The position numbers were made by a program, and so were the translations under genes. A DNA stretch of 64,000 nucleotides, taken from positions 3,616,602 through 3,680,601 of the forward strand of contig CM035312.1 of the NCBI GenBank assembly GCA_002900995.3, given 5' to 3'. Numbering within the stretch: position 1 is the stretch's first letter; each line of letters begins with the position of its first letter. This stretch comes from Ganoderma boninense (Eukaryota > Basidiomycota > Agaricomycetes > Polyporales > Polyporaceae). The notes under the pieces were generated by a model. The model ran no database searches. It was not told the DNA's origin and was given only the letters and a program-made list of their open reading frames with translations. This document shows positions 26,510 through 36,829 of this stretch, piece after piece.

Positions 26510-28401
26510 ATCCCGCCCTCGGCTGCGTCTTCAGTTTATTTGACATTCAGCTACTTCGACGTTTCTGTCGTAGGTAAGCTTGCCCCTGCTCATGCCTTGT
26601 ACCCTGCTTTGCGATCTTCACATCGTCCATATGAAGTTTTGGTCATATACGACTGGGCGATCAACCTGCCTCGCGAAGCCAAGACGTTTTGGGGGGGAGA
26701 TCCGAGCGTTCTGTCGGCTTCCCTCTACTTTGCGACCCGTGCGATCTCGTTGGCGATGGCTGCTCTGGTGGCAGTGGGCTTATACCCGTGGTCAGACAAA
26801 GTAAGGTTGCGCGGGTTCTTTCTGATGCACGCTACTGACGCTCATCGGCCCACTTAGACGCGAGTTATATATTCCGTGACTCGACCATTTGTTCCGTCAC
26901 TTACACCGCCACTTCTTCGTATCCTTAGCTGCTCAAGAGGAACCATGACAGCCGCCGTGCTTACCTGTCTGTCGTATATCCCGCTTGCAGGTGCGTCATC
27001 GACACAATCTCCAACCGGGTCGGTGAGGTCGAGACTAGCGTGCTGAACTTAATGTTCGGATACAGTTTTCTCCGGCCTGAGGGCATACGCGCTGAGCAAA
27101 CGACGGATACTATCTACCACGATATTCCTCTTTTTCGCCGTTCCGGCTGTGACCGATGCAGTATGTCAAGTAGTCCTTGCTGATGTTCCATGAACGAAAG
27201 TCCTGATCATCGCTGTTAGGTCCAAGTCCAGTACTACGCATCCCACGTTATAGACCCAGCCCTTGGCTGCTCACCGACCGATAACACTCCACCCGACCTT
27301 GAGATCATGTGCGTAAGCCTTTCGCTTCGTAGTGCACGCTTTCCCGAAGCTGAATTCGAGCTGTTGAAGATGTTTGTAGTCAGACTACTAGTCCACGATA
27401 ACAGTCGCAAGCTAACCATGACTCGGGCTTGCAAGTTTTCGTCACGACTCACGTATGTGCCATTTTGGCGGTGTTGGCCGACGCCCTGCTCCTCGCGATC
27501 ACCTGGCGTGTCCTTGGGCCGTCTGGACAAGGTGACATCAGTTTCAGAGGCAAGGGGCTGGTGTACGTGATGCTCCGCGATGGTTCGTGTGGCACATACA
27601 TTTCTCCCCGAGCATTCTAGGCTAACGCGAGTTCTCCAGGGGCGATCTACTTTATGTGAGGATCGCTTCCGCCCTTCAGGGCAGTGACCACTCGTATTGA
27701 TGGGCGCACTAGTTTGCTCATCGTATTGAACGCCACGGACCTCGTCTTCATCACCTATGCGGTAGGTCCCCTCCGTGGCCGACGGGCCGTCTCCTCCAAC
27801 CTCGGGAGCACTAACCGTTCTACCTATGTCCCCTCGCTTCAGATGCTCAGAACCAAGGGAGGCATCAGTTTGAAGTCCGGGTCCGACATCACCGCGCTCG
27901 CGGCGATATCAGCCTTCCGAGCATTGTAAGTAGGTTCATCATCGCTGCTCCAGCACCCCAAATGCCGCTGCAGTGGACATCCGTTATCATAACCTAATCA
28001 ACACCTTGCACAAAAACAGCCTTCCGTCCGTGCTCGTGTCACGCTTCCTTCTCGACCTCCAAGAAGCACATCGGCGGAAGGTCGTCCTTCTGAACTCTCG
28101 CCGCTCCCTGGAAAGTTCCAGTTCCGATTCAAGTTCCAGTTCGCGGGATGGCGCCGTCTGTGATCACGCTCCGCCGTATCTTGGCGCGCTCGGTGCCACC
28201 ATCGATCCTGCGGACTGGCCATGGCATCCACCAGACGTCGACGATGACGAGCTCGAAAATGAATTCGAATTCGAAGGCGAAAACACGTGCATCGCCTGCT
28301 CAGCGCAGCGCAGCGTCCACCTCGCGGACGGCGGATATCTACTTGCCCTAGGCCCGCCTCCCGAGCTCCGTGACAGGGACGACGAGTTCGAGTCCGGCTA
28401 G
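26510..28401 (+). CDS. DUF6533 seven-helix membrane protein, tandem copy 2, probably decaying
   Basis: Paralogue of the gene at 23763-25623 with the same exon order: VIYDWAINLPREAKTFWGG, LYFATRAISLAMAALVAVG, CLSYIPLA, VFSGLRAYALSKRR, GCSPTDNTPPDL, LAVLADALLLAITWRVLG, LVYVMLRDGAIYF, LLIVLNATDLVFITYA and VLVSRFLLDLQEAHRRK, then an acidic tail ending DEFESG. Several features suggest loss of function. No in-frame ATG precedes the first exon (the aligned position reads AAAATC). The same AC microexon is followed by GCGAGT instead of GTGAGC. In the exon after the PDLEI segment the expected frame meets TAG, and I could not connect the LADALLL exon with a canonical intron. The DUF6533 assignment is firm; intactness is doubtful. 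Confidence 0.65.
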
Positions 28402-28877
28402 CTGGCAAACCCTCTGTCAACTTGGACGGGCCAGCTGGGCGTCTGTGCACCGCTCCGTCACATGTGGTGGACGAAAGCTGGTCACGAAGCCCGAGGCAGG
28501 CTGCCATACGTACTGGTAAGTACCTACTGGCAGTCATCGGACGGACCTGTGCGACGTTTAGGCTCACATTCGCTTCCCCCCTTGACCCCTCGCCCTGTCC
28601 TGGACAGGTCTGTACATGTTCGAAGAGTTCCCGTTCCCGAACGTTCGTGCTGCGGACCCGGTCGAACTGTAGCCCCGTCTCTGTGTAGAAGGTCTTCGGA
28701 CGCGAGGCGGTGTGGGACCGCCTGCGACTCCGTACACTTCCTCTGCGGTAGAAAAAAAAAACTCGTCCACGGGGATGGGCCCAGTGCCGCACCCTGAATC
28801 GTTTGTAGATTACTTACTACCGCAATCATACATGAACGCAAAAGAGCACAGGTCTGTGCCAGAAGATACTTCCCTAT
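28402..28877. other. 3' flank of the DUF6533 pair
   Basis: Non-coding as far as I can see; it contains a run of ten A at about 28750. Probably the 3' UTR and intergenic DNA. Confidence 0.45.
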
Positions 28878-29278
28878 AGCCCAACTCAATTCTCATAGTT
28901 TAGTTGACCTCCAACTTTTTGCACGCCCAAATCCGTCCACACGCACCAAATGGGGAGCTCCGCAGCTGACGTGACCTGATGCCAACGATCGAGGCTCGAG
29001 GCCGCCACATTTGCGCTGAAGGCGCGCTATCTCGCCTGGTAGGTCATCCCCCATCCTGCAACGAAGTAGGGTCGTTAAGAGGCAGCATATCCACCCGCAT
29101 GCCAAGTTTGAAGCGAAAAGGTGGGGAACTCATAGCGTTATGCGTATTCCGCGTCGCCCGAGATTCTGCGAAAGGGACTTTCGGCATCAGCGGCCGTGGT
29201 GGCGCTTTGATGGGCACGGACGGATTTGGGCGTGCCAGAAATCGTGCGCGAACTAAACTATTAGAATTGAGTTGGGCT
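28878..29278. mobile_element. MITE, family 2
   Basis: A 401-base element with TIRs of about 60 bases. The left end AGCCCAACTCAATTCTCATA matches the reverse complement of the right end TTAGAATTGAGTTGGGCT, and the similarity continues to the ACGCCCAAATCCGTCC block on each side. It is flanked by TAT on both sides (28875-28877 and 29279-29281). No coding capacity. Confidence 0.85.
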
Positions 29279-29927
29279 TATGCATGGCGAGATGTTCGAC
29301 ACAGGTTTCATGCCTATTGTCCTCGCCCCGAGGGCCGATGGCAGTCAACCTCGCCAGTAGCAAGGATCGGCGATAAGTATCAGCGCACGGTGACGCCACC
29401 GAAGGTGGACACGCCCCACGGGGTGGCAGCGACACACGTTCCCCGACGTCAAAATGTCCAGGACCATCCCATAAGTGGCCGAGCCACTAGTGGATGGGAA
29501 AAATCGCGCGGAAAAGCCGAGCGACTCCTTCGGAGCTGGCAGATAAGCTTCGGGTTCTCGGGTTCTCTGGCCCGCTGTGCCACCGCCGCCCGGTTATCAG
29601 CATACAGGTGGCCATCTCAGTCTGCGTGCGCTTGGCTCCTTCATGAATCGAGGTTTGGGGGTTACGTTGCCGTCCTTCCGCCCCACGAACGCCGGACATT
29701 ACTTTCTCCTCGTTGAAACTTTGGAATCGACTCTTTGGGGACGATATCGTAACTGGACTTTCACGTAAGTATGTATACTTAGTCCAGGACAGATATCCAT
29801 GTCGCCCCGGATGAGATTGGATCTGCACGTCACCGATACCCCGCAGGTTTACCCCGCAGTACCCCGCGAACAAATTGAACTGATGACACTGGTCTGACCT
29901 GCGATGACAGTGCTCAGTGGGAATTGA
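29279..29927. other. Spacer between two MITEs
   Basis: No gene or repeat recognised. Confidence 0.45.
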
Positions 29928-30393
29928 CACGACGGGCACCGCCGGGAAATCTGGCATGGGAAAATCGTGTTATTTTCCGGTGGGGTCCTACCTATGATAG
30001 GGAATCAGCAGTAATTTGCCTGGCGATGAAAGGACGACCTCGCCGCATCATAAGTGCTAATTTCTCAAATGGGGAAAGGAAACCTTTGACGGGACAGATG
30101 CAAACGTACCGGGGAAGGCTGAGTTTCCCGGATAGAACAAGGGAAATGTGCGGGAAAGCCTACCTTTCGCGACACAGTACGGGGAAATTGGTGTTGAACA
30201 TCACCTTTGTGGATTCTTTACCCAGGTGGCGTGAAAGGTAAACTTTCCCATTGAGCGATAGGGCCTGCTAATACAAGACAAAGACTTCTTATCTCGGCAG
30301 GCGAAGTGGCCGCAAAAACAATTGTTAAGGTAGGACTCCACCAGGAAATACCACGATTTTCCCCCAGCAGGGTTTCTGGCTGTGCCCGTCGTG
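29928..30393. mobile_element. CACTA-like MITE, family 3
   Basis: A 466-base element with TIRs of about 70 bases. The left end starts CACGACGGGCACCGCC and the right end finishes GGCTGTGCCCGTCGTG. Further inward, GGGAAAATCGTG and GGTGGGGTCCTACCT on the left match the complement of the right end with few changes. TGA flanks both ends (29925-29927 and 30394-30396). The first 12 bases are nearly those of MITE family 1. Confidence 0.85.
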
Positions 30394-31543
30394 TGAAATT
30401 GCGAACGTTCCTGTGGGACTTACTAAGTACGGTATTTGGGAGCGTGCCCTAATTACTCATGTACTTGGTGCACAACCTGGCCGGAGCTCGCAGTGCGGTA
30501 AGTAGAACGGTGGGAGCGGCGATAGTTTCACATGTCTGCGCACGTTTTGACCTCGGACTTGAGCAAGCTTGCCTAAGCCTGCACGGGAGCTGGCACTGTC
30601 TTGTCTCGTAAGTATCCTGATTCATCCGTAGGGTGCTCACACCACTCCAGCGCGCATTGTCGCGATGTATCCGGTAATTTGTGTCAAGTTATTCGCAACT
30701 GTACGGTACAGGGTAGCGGATTGAGTGAGAAAGTGAGCGGACGTGCCTGGACAGAGGCCCCGGCCTACGAAGCCCAAAATTACTGGAGTGGGTTCTTCGA
30801 AAAGGAGGGGCAGGACCTAGACTCGGGGTCGAAAATATAGTTAGCACGTACTTCCTTACTACTGTATGGAGGCAGGTTTTGGATCGGAGTCCATGCTCGC
30901 CAGACCTGTCAAACATACTTAGCGGACAGATAAGGCTTCCACGGAAAAAGCATTGCCGTAAGTAGTCACAGGGCCCCATTTTGTGCATGGCCGGGAGCAA
31001 GCCTAGCTTCTCTTCGAACATCCACTGGCAGCCATGGTACGTCGGTGACGGTCCAGCATAACTGAGGCGGACATGGGACAGTGCCGTCGCGGCTTTGCCG
31101 AGCAGAGTCTGGAGGGGCTGAGGTCTGCTCAGGTCTGGATCTCGGCAAGCGAGGTCAGCCGAAAGTGTCTTGGGCGCCACTTGGGCGCCACGGCAAGCTC
31201 GGAGGGCTACGTTCTGCTCGACCATCTTACCGAGTAGCCTTCGTGTATCCAGTGTCGAGCTGTGTCAAGACTTAGAACGAGGGCGAAAGATGCCAACAGG
31301 GAAGGCACGAGGAAAGCTGACGGAGGAAGTGAATTACGGCAGGGTGGAGGTGCCCATGCGGATGGTCCGCTCCGGCGGCTGAGTTCAATCAAAGCGGTGG
31401 CGGGTCCCCGGCGCCTCTTTTATACTCACCTTCTCCCCCTTTCGGTCGTCTCCCCCTCCCTTATAACGGCCTCCCCTACGACGTTTACGACCGACACTCT
31501 TCCTCACACATAACCCACTCTCACACAACGCCCTCCTCCCGCC
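30394..31543. other. Intergenic and phosphatase promoter region
   Basis: No gene is supported; the plus frame 31081-31275 is short and uninformative. The last ~120 bases are CT-rich with TTTTATAC at about 31417-31424, a plausible TATA element for the phosphatase gene at 31544. Confidence 0.4.
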
Positions 31544-32266
31544 ATGTCTCTCGCTTTTGAGGTCTCTCGTCCCTCCTCACTCCGACGACAGGCGGTGGAG
31601 AACAACAACGACCATGTTCACTGCATCCTCCATCCCCCACGAGCCTCGTCGTCAACCACCCCGCCGTCCCCCACCATCAAGCCCTCCAGGCTCCGTCGCC
31701 CAAAACCCATCCCCAACTCCTACTGGGCCACCCCCTACCTCATTGCGTGCGAATTCCCCTATTGCCCGCCCATGCAGCACAAGGAGACCAAGCAGAAGAT
31801 CGATGCCCTCCTCGTCGCTGGCGTCCGCACATTCATCGACCTTACGGAGCCGCACGAGCTCTTCCCATACTCTCCGCACCTCACCGAGCGTTGTACGCTG
31901 CTCGGCATCGACCCCCGCGAAGTTGAGTACCACAACTTCCCCATTCGCGACCGCTCCCTGCCAGACTCGGACGACCTCGTCCGCCGCATCATGGCCGTCC
32001 TCCGCGACAACGAAAGCCGTGACCGCATCACCGCAGTGCACTGCCGCGGGGGTATCGGACGTACCGGCCTCATCGTCGGGTGTTGGCTGGTCGAGTGCGG
32101 CATCGCCAAGGACGGCGACGACGCCCTGCGCATGATCGCGGAGGAGTGGAAGACGGTCGAGAAGTGCAAGCGGTACCCGTTCAGCCCCGAGACCGGTCCC
32201 CAGCACGAGTTCGTGCGCACGTTCGAGCGCGCGGCGTGGATCGATGAGAAGCACGAAGTGCTCTGA
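31544..32266 (+). CDS. PTP-superfamily (dual-specificity-like) protein phosphatase, intronless
   Basis: A single uninterrupted exon encodes 240 residues. The phosphatase P-loop is HCRGGIGRTG, with nucleophile Cys167 and Arg173 in a C-x5-R-T arrangement, the hallmark of Cys-based protein tyrosine and dual-specificity phosphatases. A conserved Asp that could act as general acid lies upstream in FPIRDRSLPDSDD. The N-terminal ~60 residues are Ser/Pro/Arg-rich and probably disordered; the domain begins near PNSYWATPYLIACEFPY. The C-terminal helical part (DDALRMIAEEWKTVEKC) is typical of compact phosphatases. The start codon follows a CT-rich leader with Kozak context GCCATGT, and the next in-frame ATG is far inside. 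The substrate cannot be inferred, and the lack of introns is unusual beside its neighbours. Confidence 0.9.
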   Translation: MSLAFEVSRPSSLRRQAVENNNDHVHCILHPPRASSSTTPPSPTIKPSRLRRPKPIPNSYWATPYLIACEFPYCPPMQHKETKQKIDALLVAGVRTFIDLTEPHELFPYSPHLTERCTLLGIDPREVEYHNFPIRDRSLPDSDDLVRRIMAVLRDNESRDRITAVHCRGGIGRTGLIVGCWLVECGIAKDGDDALRMIAEEWKTVEKCKRYPFSPETGPQHEFVRTFERAAWIDEKHEVL

Positions 32267-34400
32267 AGGGCGGATCGTCGGTGCGTCTCTCCCTCTCTCT
32301 TCATCTCTTCATCTCTCCGTCTCCCCGCTCCCCCCAATCCCCCGTCCCCCATTTTCGCTGCCTGCTTTCCTGTGCTTCTTCCTATCTCGTCGGACGTGCA
32401 GCTGATTATCGCTCTTCTACGGCAGCCTTTACGTTTGTTTCTGTGTCACGCCCCCCCACGAACTCATGCACCCCCACGCGCCAAGATGATTCCTCCCCCG
32501 TCCCATTGCTCCTTTCGGACCCACCATCCGTCATCCGCGCACGCTGTATCCGTTGTTCCCCAGTGTCATTGTCACGATGTTTTCTTTGCAGATCTTTCGC
32601 TCATTTCTCTGGAAGCTCGGACATGCGGCTTTCCGTCTCTGTCTCCCTCGCCTTCCATTCCCGCCTCGGCCTCTCCATCTCCACCATCGTCTCGTGCTCA
32701 CATATCTCTGGTAGATCAAGCCCGGACCGTCTAATCATTTCCAAATCCTCCTCCTCCCCACCCTCCATGTATATACATCCCCGCCCCAATCTCCGTTTCC
32801 TTCCGTCCATCCATCAGCGTCCTGCTCTGTAGCAATGGTCCGTTTATCTATCACGTCCACGCACTCGTCTCTGTCTCTGCTCGCGCTCTTTGCAACATGC
32901 ACCAGGCATGCCTCAGGCTTAGACGTACTGTACATAGTCGCCCGTATTAAGTACTTATTTACGGCTTCTTGCACGCTCTCACGCACGGCTCGCTCACGAT
33001 ACGTACGTCAGTAATAGTCGCGTCCATACTGGTTAATGCATCATCTGTGAGTATCCAAAGCCTGCCCCATAGAGCTGCACTGCTCGCCTGCATCGACGTG
33101 CGCTGGCTGCCGCCTTCCATCAAGTGTGGTGTCAGCTTGGAAAGAGGGAAGTAGGTGACATATGTTACAGGCTCACGTTGTCGTTGTACATCCCGCGATC
33201 GCTTGCTGACTTCTACACAGACTGGGTAGGACGCGGGACGTCCTCCCGAGGTGGCCTTGCAGGACAACGTCCCTGCGCACCGAGTTCCGACCTCCAAGGC
33301 CGCTCGCGATCGGATGTTAGCAGGGTGTTGCCACTGTTGGGGTGGCGCAGCGCAGCGATGCACGCTACATGTTGCATGCGCGCGGCGTCCTCCAGGACCT
33401 CCACACCGAGTCGCAAGCCAAGCATTGACAATCCCCGTCTTCTTATGCGTTCGCCCGCAGGTACTAACCCATCAGCGTCATTAGCGACTCAGTGCTCAAC
33501 GCCACAACGCACAATCTACTTATTGTACATGTTTTGAGGAAAGAGCGGCTGGCATTTGGCTGTCGGGGACGTTCGGCGCGCGGGACTCGGAACGTCTGGC
33601 GGTCGGGACGAACTGTTTAGTACTGCGGATGGCGGCTTGAAGCTTGAAGGTCTCTTCCGTACCGCCGACTCCTGCAGGGCTTCGCTTCGGGCGGACCGTC
33701 TGCGGCAGGCTTTCTCAGATGATGTTTTTCGGGGAACCCCTCTGAGTTCTGGGGGTCGTGAGTTCGGCGCGGAGTGCAGGTCATTATAAGTATGCGGCAT
33801 TTAGGATGAACGGGCCTCACTCTGGTACTGGTGCTTATGTTCAGCGTGAATAAGTACTATGCAGAAGGGGCTTCGGCGATCCGGTATTCTGCCCTGGGCG
33901 TCCTTGAACGGCGCAACGACCGACCGGCCGTGGCATGTTCTTATCTCGTTGGAGAGACGCAGAGCACGCCCTGTCTAGGCATTAATATGCCGGGCCGGGG
34001 GGCCGGCGTACTTAGTCTCGGCATAGAAATGCGAGTTTGGAATGTAACCCTGCACGAGGTGGTTAGAGGAGAGCCAGATATGGTAGACGTCCGGCGAAGA
34101 GTGGCGAAATTGCAAGGGCGGTTGTGGCCAAGTACCACCTGATGCGACTGGGCAGTGGGCTGTTTCCGTACGAATTCAAAGGCAAACTGAAGAGAGCTCC
34201 TTCTAAGCCAGACATACTGGCCCTCCTTTCCCTATGGAAGGGTCGGCTCATATCTAGTGGATGTTCGATGGCACGTTCTGCAAGCCTCCTTCCTTGTCCC
34301 AAAGTAGGCAACCATTGCCATCAGAGTACTAATACTGCTATGCCAAAGCGCTGGGAGGTTCATTGCGAGTTCTTGTCTAGATAACTCCATGTGAAGGCGA
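32267..34400. other. CT-rich 3' flank and intergenic DNA
   Basis: 32280-32830 is strongly CT-rich and keeps several frames open only through composition. 33530-34380 contains short frames with no domain. Nothing is supported. Confidence 0.4.
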
Positions 34401-34405
34401 GGACC

Positions 34406-34589
34406 TGTTGAAAAATCCGTCGGAGGTCAAGCTGGGCAGCGAAAGCGAGTGAATTCCGGTTGTCCTGTACCGTCGTCGTGGTACAGAGGCAAACGGATGA
34501 ACTACAAAAATGTACAATCCCGCTCCGTATCATACGTCGGAAAGTCCCGGCGAGCAAGCGCTCGCTTGCTCAAAATCCACGTTCCAACA
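34406..34589. repeat. 5' LTR (184 bases)
   Basis: Begins TGTTGAAAAATCCGTCGG and ends ATCCACGTTCCAACA. The first ~175 bases match the 3' LTR almost perfectly, which implies recent insertion. Confidence 0.85.
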
Positions 34590-35129
34590 CACCCCCACAA
34601 GCGTGCGCGTTGCGAGCAATGCAGAATAAGAAATAAAAAACAGTCTGCGCACCCCCATAAACCAAAAGAAAGCTTCAACTCCTCAACAGCATCAGCTCGG
34701 AAAACTTCATCGGCTAGACAGGCACTCCGGTGCTCGTCCATGGTCAGCGACCAATCATCTGCGCAAACGCTCGCGTGCGGCTCCGTGCGCTTTGATCGCG
34801 GGGGAGGGGGGGTCTCTTCTCGGGTAGCTCTTCTCGGGCTCCTCGTGGTCTCGTCTCGGGGGGGAATACAATGGCAGGGACTTATCTTCGAAAGCCATGC
34901 CTCAGCGCGCTCATCAGCAGCCTCTCGGGGCTCGTCAGCAGCGGCATCTCCTCGGTCTTCAACAACTGCAGCGAAGCAGTGTCATCGAGTGCGCCTCGCC
35001 AGGCGGCTTCGGGTAGCGACGAGTGAATCGGGACTCGTGACGACGTCGAGGTGGCTCGGAACGGCGCGAGCTCGGACCTCCTTTAGCCCTATATTTTACT
35101 AGCCGGCTAGACTGGCTAGGATCCGTTTG

Positions 35130-35714
35130 TGTTGAAAAATCCGTCGGAGGTCAAGCTGGGCAGCGAAAGCGAGTGAATTCCGGTTGTCCTGTACCGTCGT
35201 CGTGGTACAGAGGCAAACGGATGAACTACAAAAATGTACAATCCCGCTCCGTATCATACGTCGGAAAGTCCCGGCGAGCAAGCGCTCGCTTGCTCAAAAT
35301 CCAGTGCTAGTGTGCGCGGCAGAATGTTGCCAATCCGCCACTGGCAAATGCCAGCCGGCATCTGCCATTCTGCCGGGCAGCTGGTCTGGCAAATAAATGG
35401 CAGAATGGAGGCGCTTAGCGGGCGTCAAGGGTACGCAGCCTCGGAATACTGGCCTGATGTACCCCACTGTCGATAATTGGAGAGGAGGTGCCCTCATCTT
35501 ACATTGGTTTGCGCATTCATGCAGTTTTACGGTGCGATGAAAGGCTTTGGTCGCCCAAGAGGACCTCGAGACGATCCTGTCCCCGAGAGACCTGCCTAAG
35601 CGCCAAGTATTCTGCCAAAATCTGCCGAGCCTGGCATTTGCCATATCTGCCATATCTGCCGGCAGAATTGCTCAAAACAATTCTGCCCCCTACACTAAAA
35701 TCCACGTTCCAACA
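35130..35714. repeat. 3' LTR, split by insertion
   Basis: Its left part (35130-35303) matches the 5' LTR through CTCAAAATCCA. The matching end, CGTTCCAACA, resumes at 35705 after about 400 inserted bases. Confidence 0.85.
35304..35696. mobile_element. hAT-like MITE nested in the 3' LTR
   Basis: A 393-base insertion bracketed by AAAATCCA (35296-35303 and 35697-35704), an 8-base target duplication typical of hAT elements. Its ends are inverted: AGTGTGCGCGGCAGAAT on the left against the complement of ATTCTGCCCCCTACACT on the right, with TGGCAAATGCCAG-like subterminal repeats. The left end has four or five extra bases. Confidence 0.75.
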
Positions 35715-35719
35715 GGACC

Positions 35720-36829
35720 TTTAATACGTTATACTATTTTTAGCAGCTTCGACATCCTTACCTGGCAGAGGGATAGGCAAGGAGTCTTACGCGGCCTGCG
35801 TCAGACGTCGGCGCGTGAAGATATGGCAAGTCTCCTTCCTGTTTTGACCACTCATCCTACGATCCCTTGCGCTTGTCACAGAAGACCGCGCCGCCTGAAG
35901 TGTGAAAAGTGAGTGCGTCGCACATATATAAAGGGGGAACTCTTCGAACCCCAAGCCCCCAACTCTTCCTCCACTTTCATCTCTGCTTGCACCGTGACGT
36001 ACTACTTAGGCCCGTCGACCCCGAGCCACCTGGAGTCAGCATTCCCCCCACATTGTATGCGTAGGCACGATTTGCTTCCTCATAATCCAAGGTAAGTTAA
36101 GTATATGCACCGGTTCTGCGCGCCTATCGAAGCTCGCACCACTGACCTAAGTGCTTTGAATAAGATCCCCAGGTGGTCGTTGCCGATAGTATGGCCACGC
36201 CAGGAGAAAACGCCCACGTTCCGATTAGCGCACGGAGCGCCGACGCTGACACCGCGGTCCCGTGACGAACGCGTTCTGGCACACGGTTGAGTTCCCACAC
36301 GACGCCCACAGAACCAAACCCTCGTGTTGATGCATGTTCGGCTTCCATATCCAGAGCGCCTCGACTACCCTCCTTCCCTCGCCCCTCGACGCATCCGATT
36401 CTCTCAGTCCAAGGATTTCTATCCTTCGGGTCTCTGGTCTCTGTTTCTCCAGGGTGCGGCGGAGGAGTTTAGTTGGCAAAGCAACCTTGCGAAGATAGCA
36501 AGGTGAGTACTGCGTTCACCCGCTCTTTCCGCTGTCCTGAGGACGTCGAGCAGTGGTAAGTAGCCAGCCGAAGAATCAGCAAGTATCTCATCAAATCCAA
36601 GAGCAAGTAACGGGCCTACGAGTCTACGGTCTCCCTCGATTTCCGACACGTCAAGCATCGCCCACTCACGTACATATCACGACTGCACATACGCCTTCCG
36701 TTTTCCATTTCAGCTATTCTAACGACCTAGCGCGACCACCGCGCTCAACGTTTCTGTTGTATTCACGAATCTGCACGGCATCATTCACATCACGACACCC
36801 GACCACGACGAGCAACGAGCATTAGAAAG
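35720..36829. other. Upstream region of the large disordered protein
   Basis: Contains a strong TATA-like box near 35925 and several GT..AG pairs (for example a GGTGAGTAC donor at about 36502), so a long spliced 5' UTR is possible. No convincing separate gene. Confidence 0.35.
35925..35933 (+). promoter_or_regulatory. TATA-like box (TATATAAAG)
   Basis: A perfect TATATAAAG followed by a CT-rich leader. It sits about 900 bases before the ATG at 36830, with no clear gene directly after it; it could drive a spliced leader or a small unrecognised transcript. Confidence 0.35.

Larger units (their letters stand above)
34406..35714. mobile_element. Miniature LTR retroelement (TRIM-like) with nested insertion
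   Basis: Two long terminal repeats (34406-34589 and 35130-35714) both start TGTTGAAAAATCC and end CACGTTCCAACA, so they have TG..CA termini. The whole unit is flanked by GGACC on both sides (34401-34405 and 35715-35719), the 5-base target duplication expected for LTR elements. The internal part is only about 540 bases, GC-rich, with no gag or pol homology. The 3' LTR is interrupted by a separate element. Confidence 0.85.

Noticed and set aside
34406..34589. Interpretation as a hAT element with 7-base AGGACCT duplication
   Set aside because: The TG..CA ends, the second copy at 35130 and the exact 5-base GGACC duplication around the whole unit fit an LTR element better.
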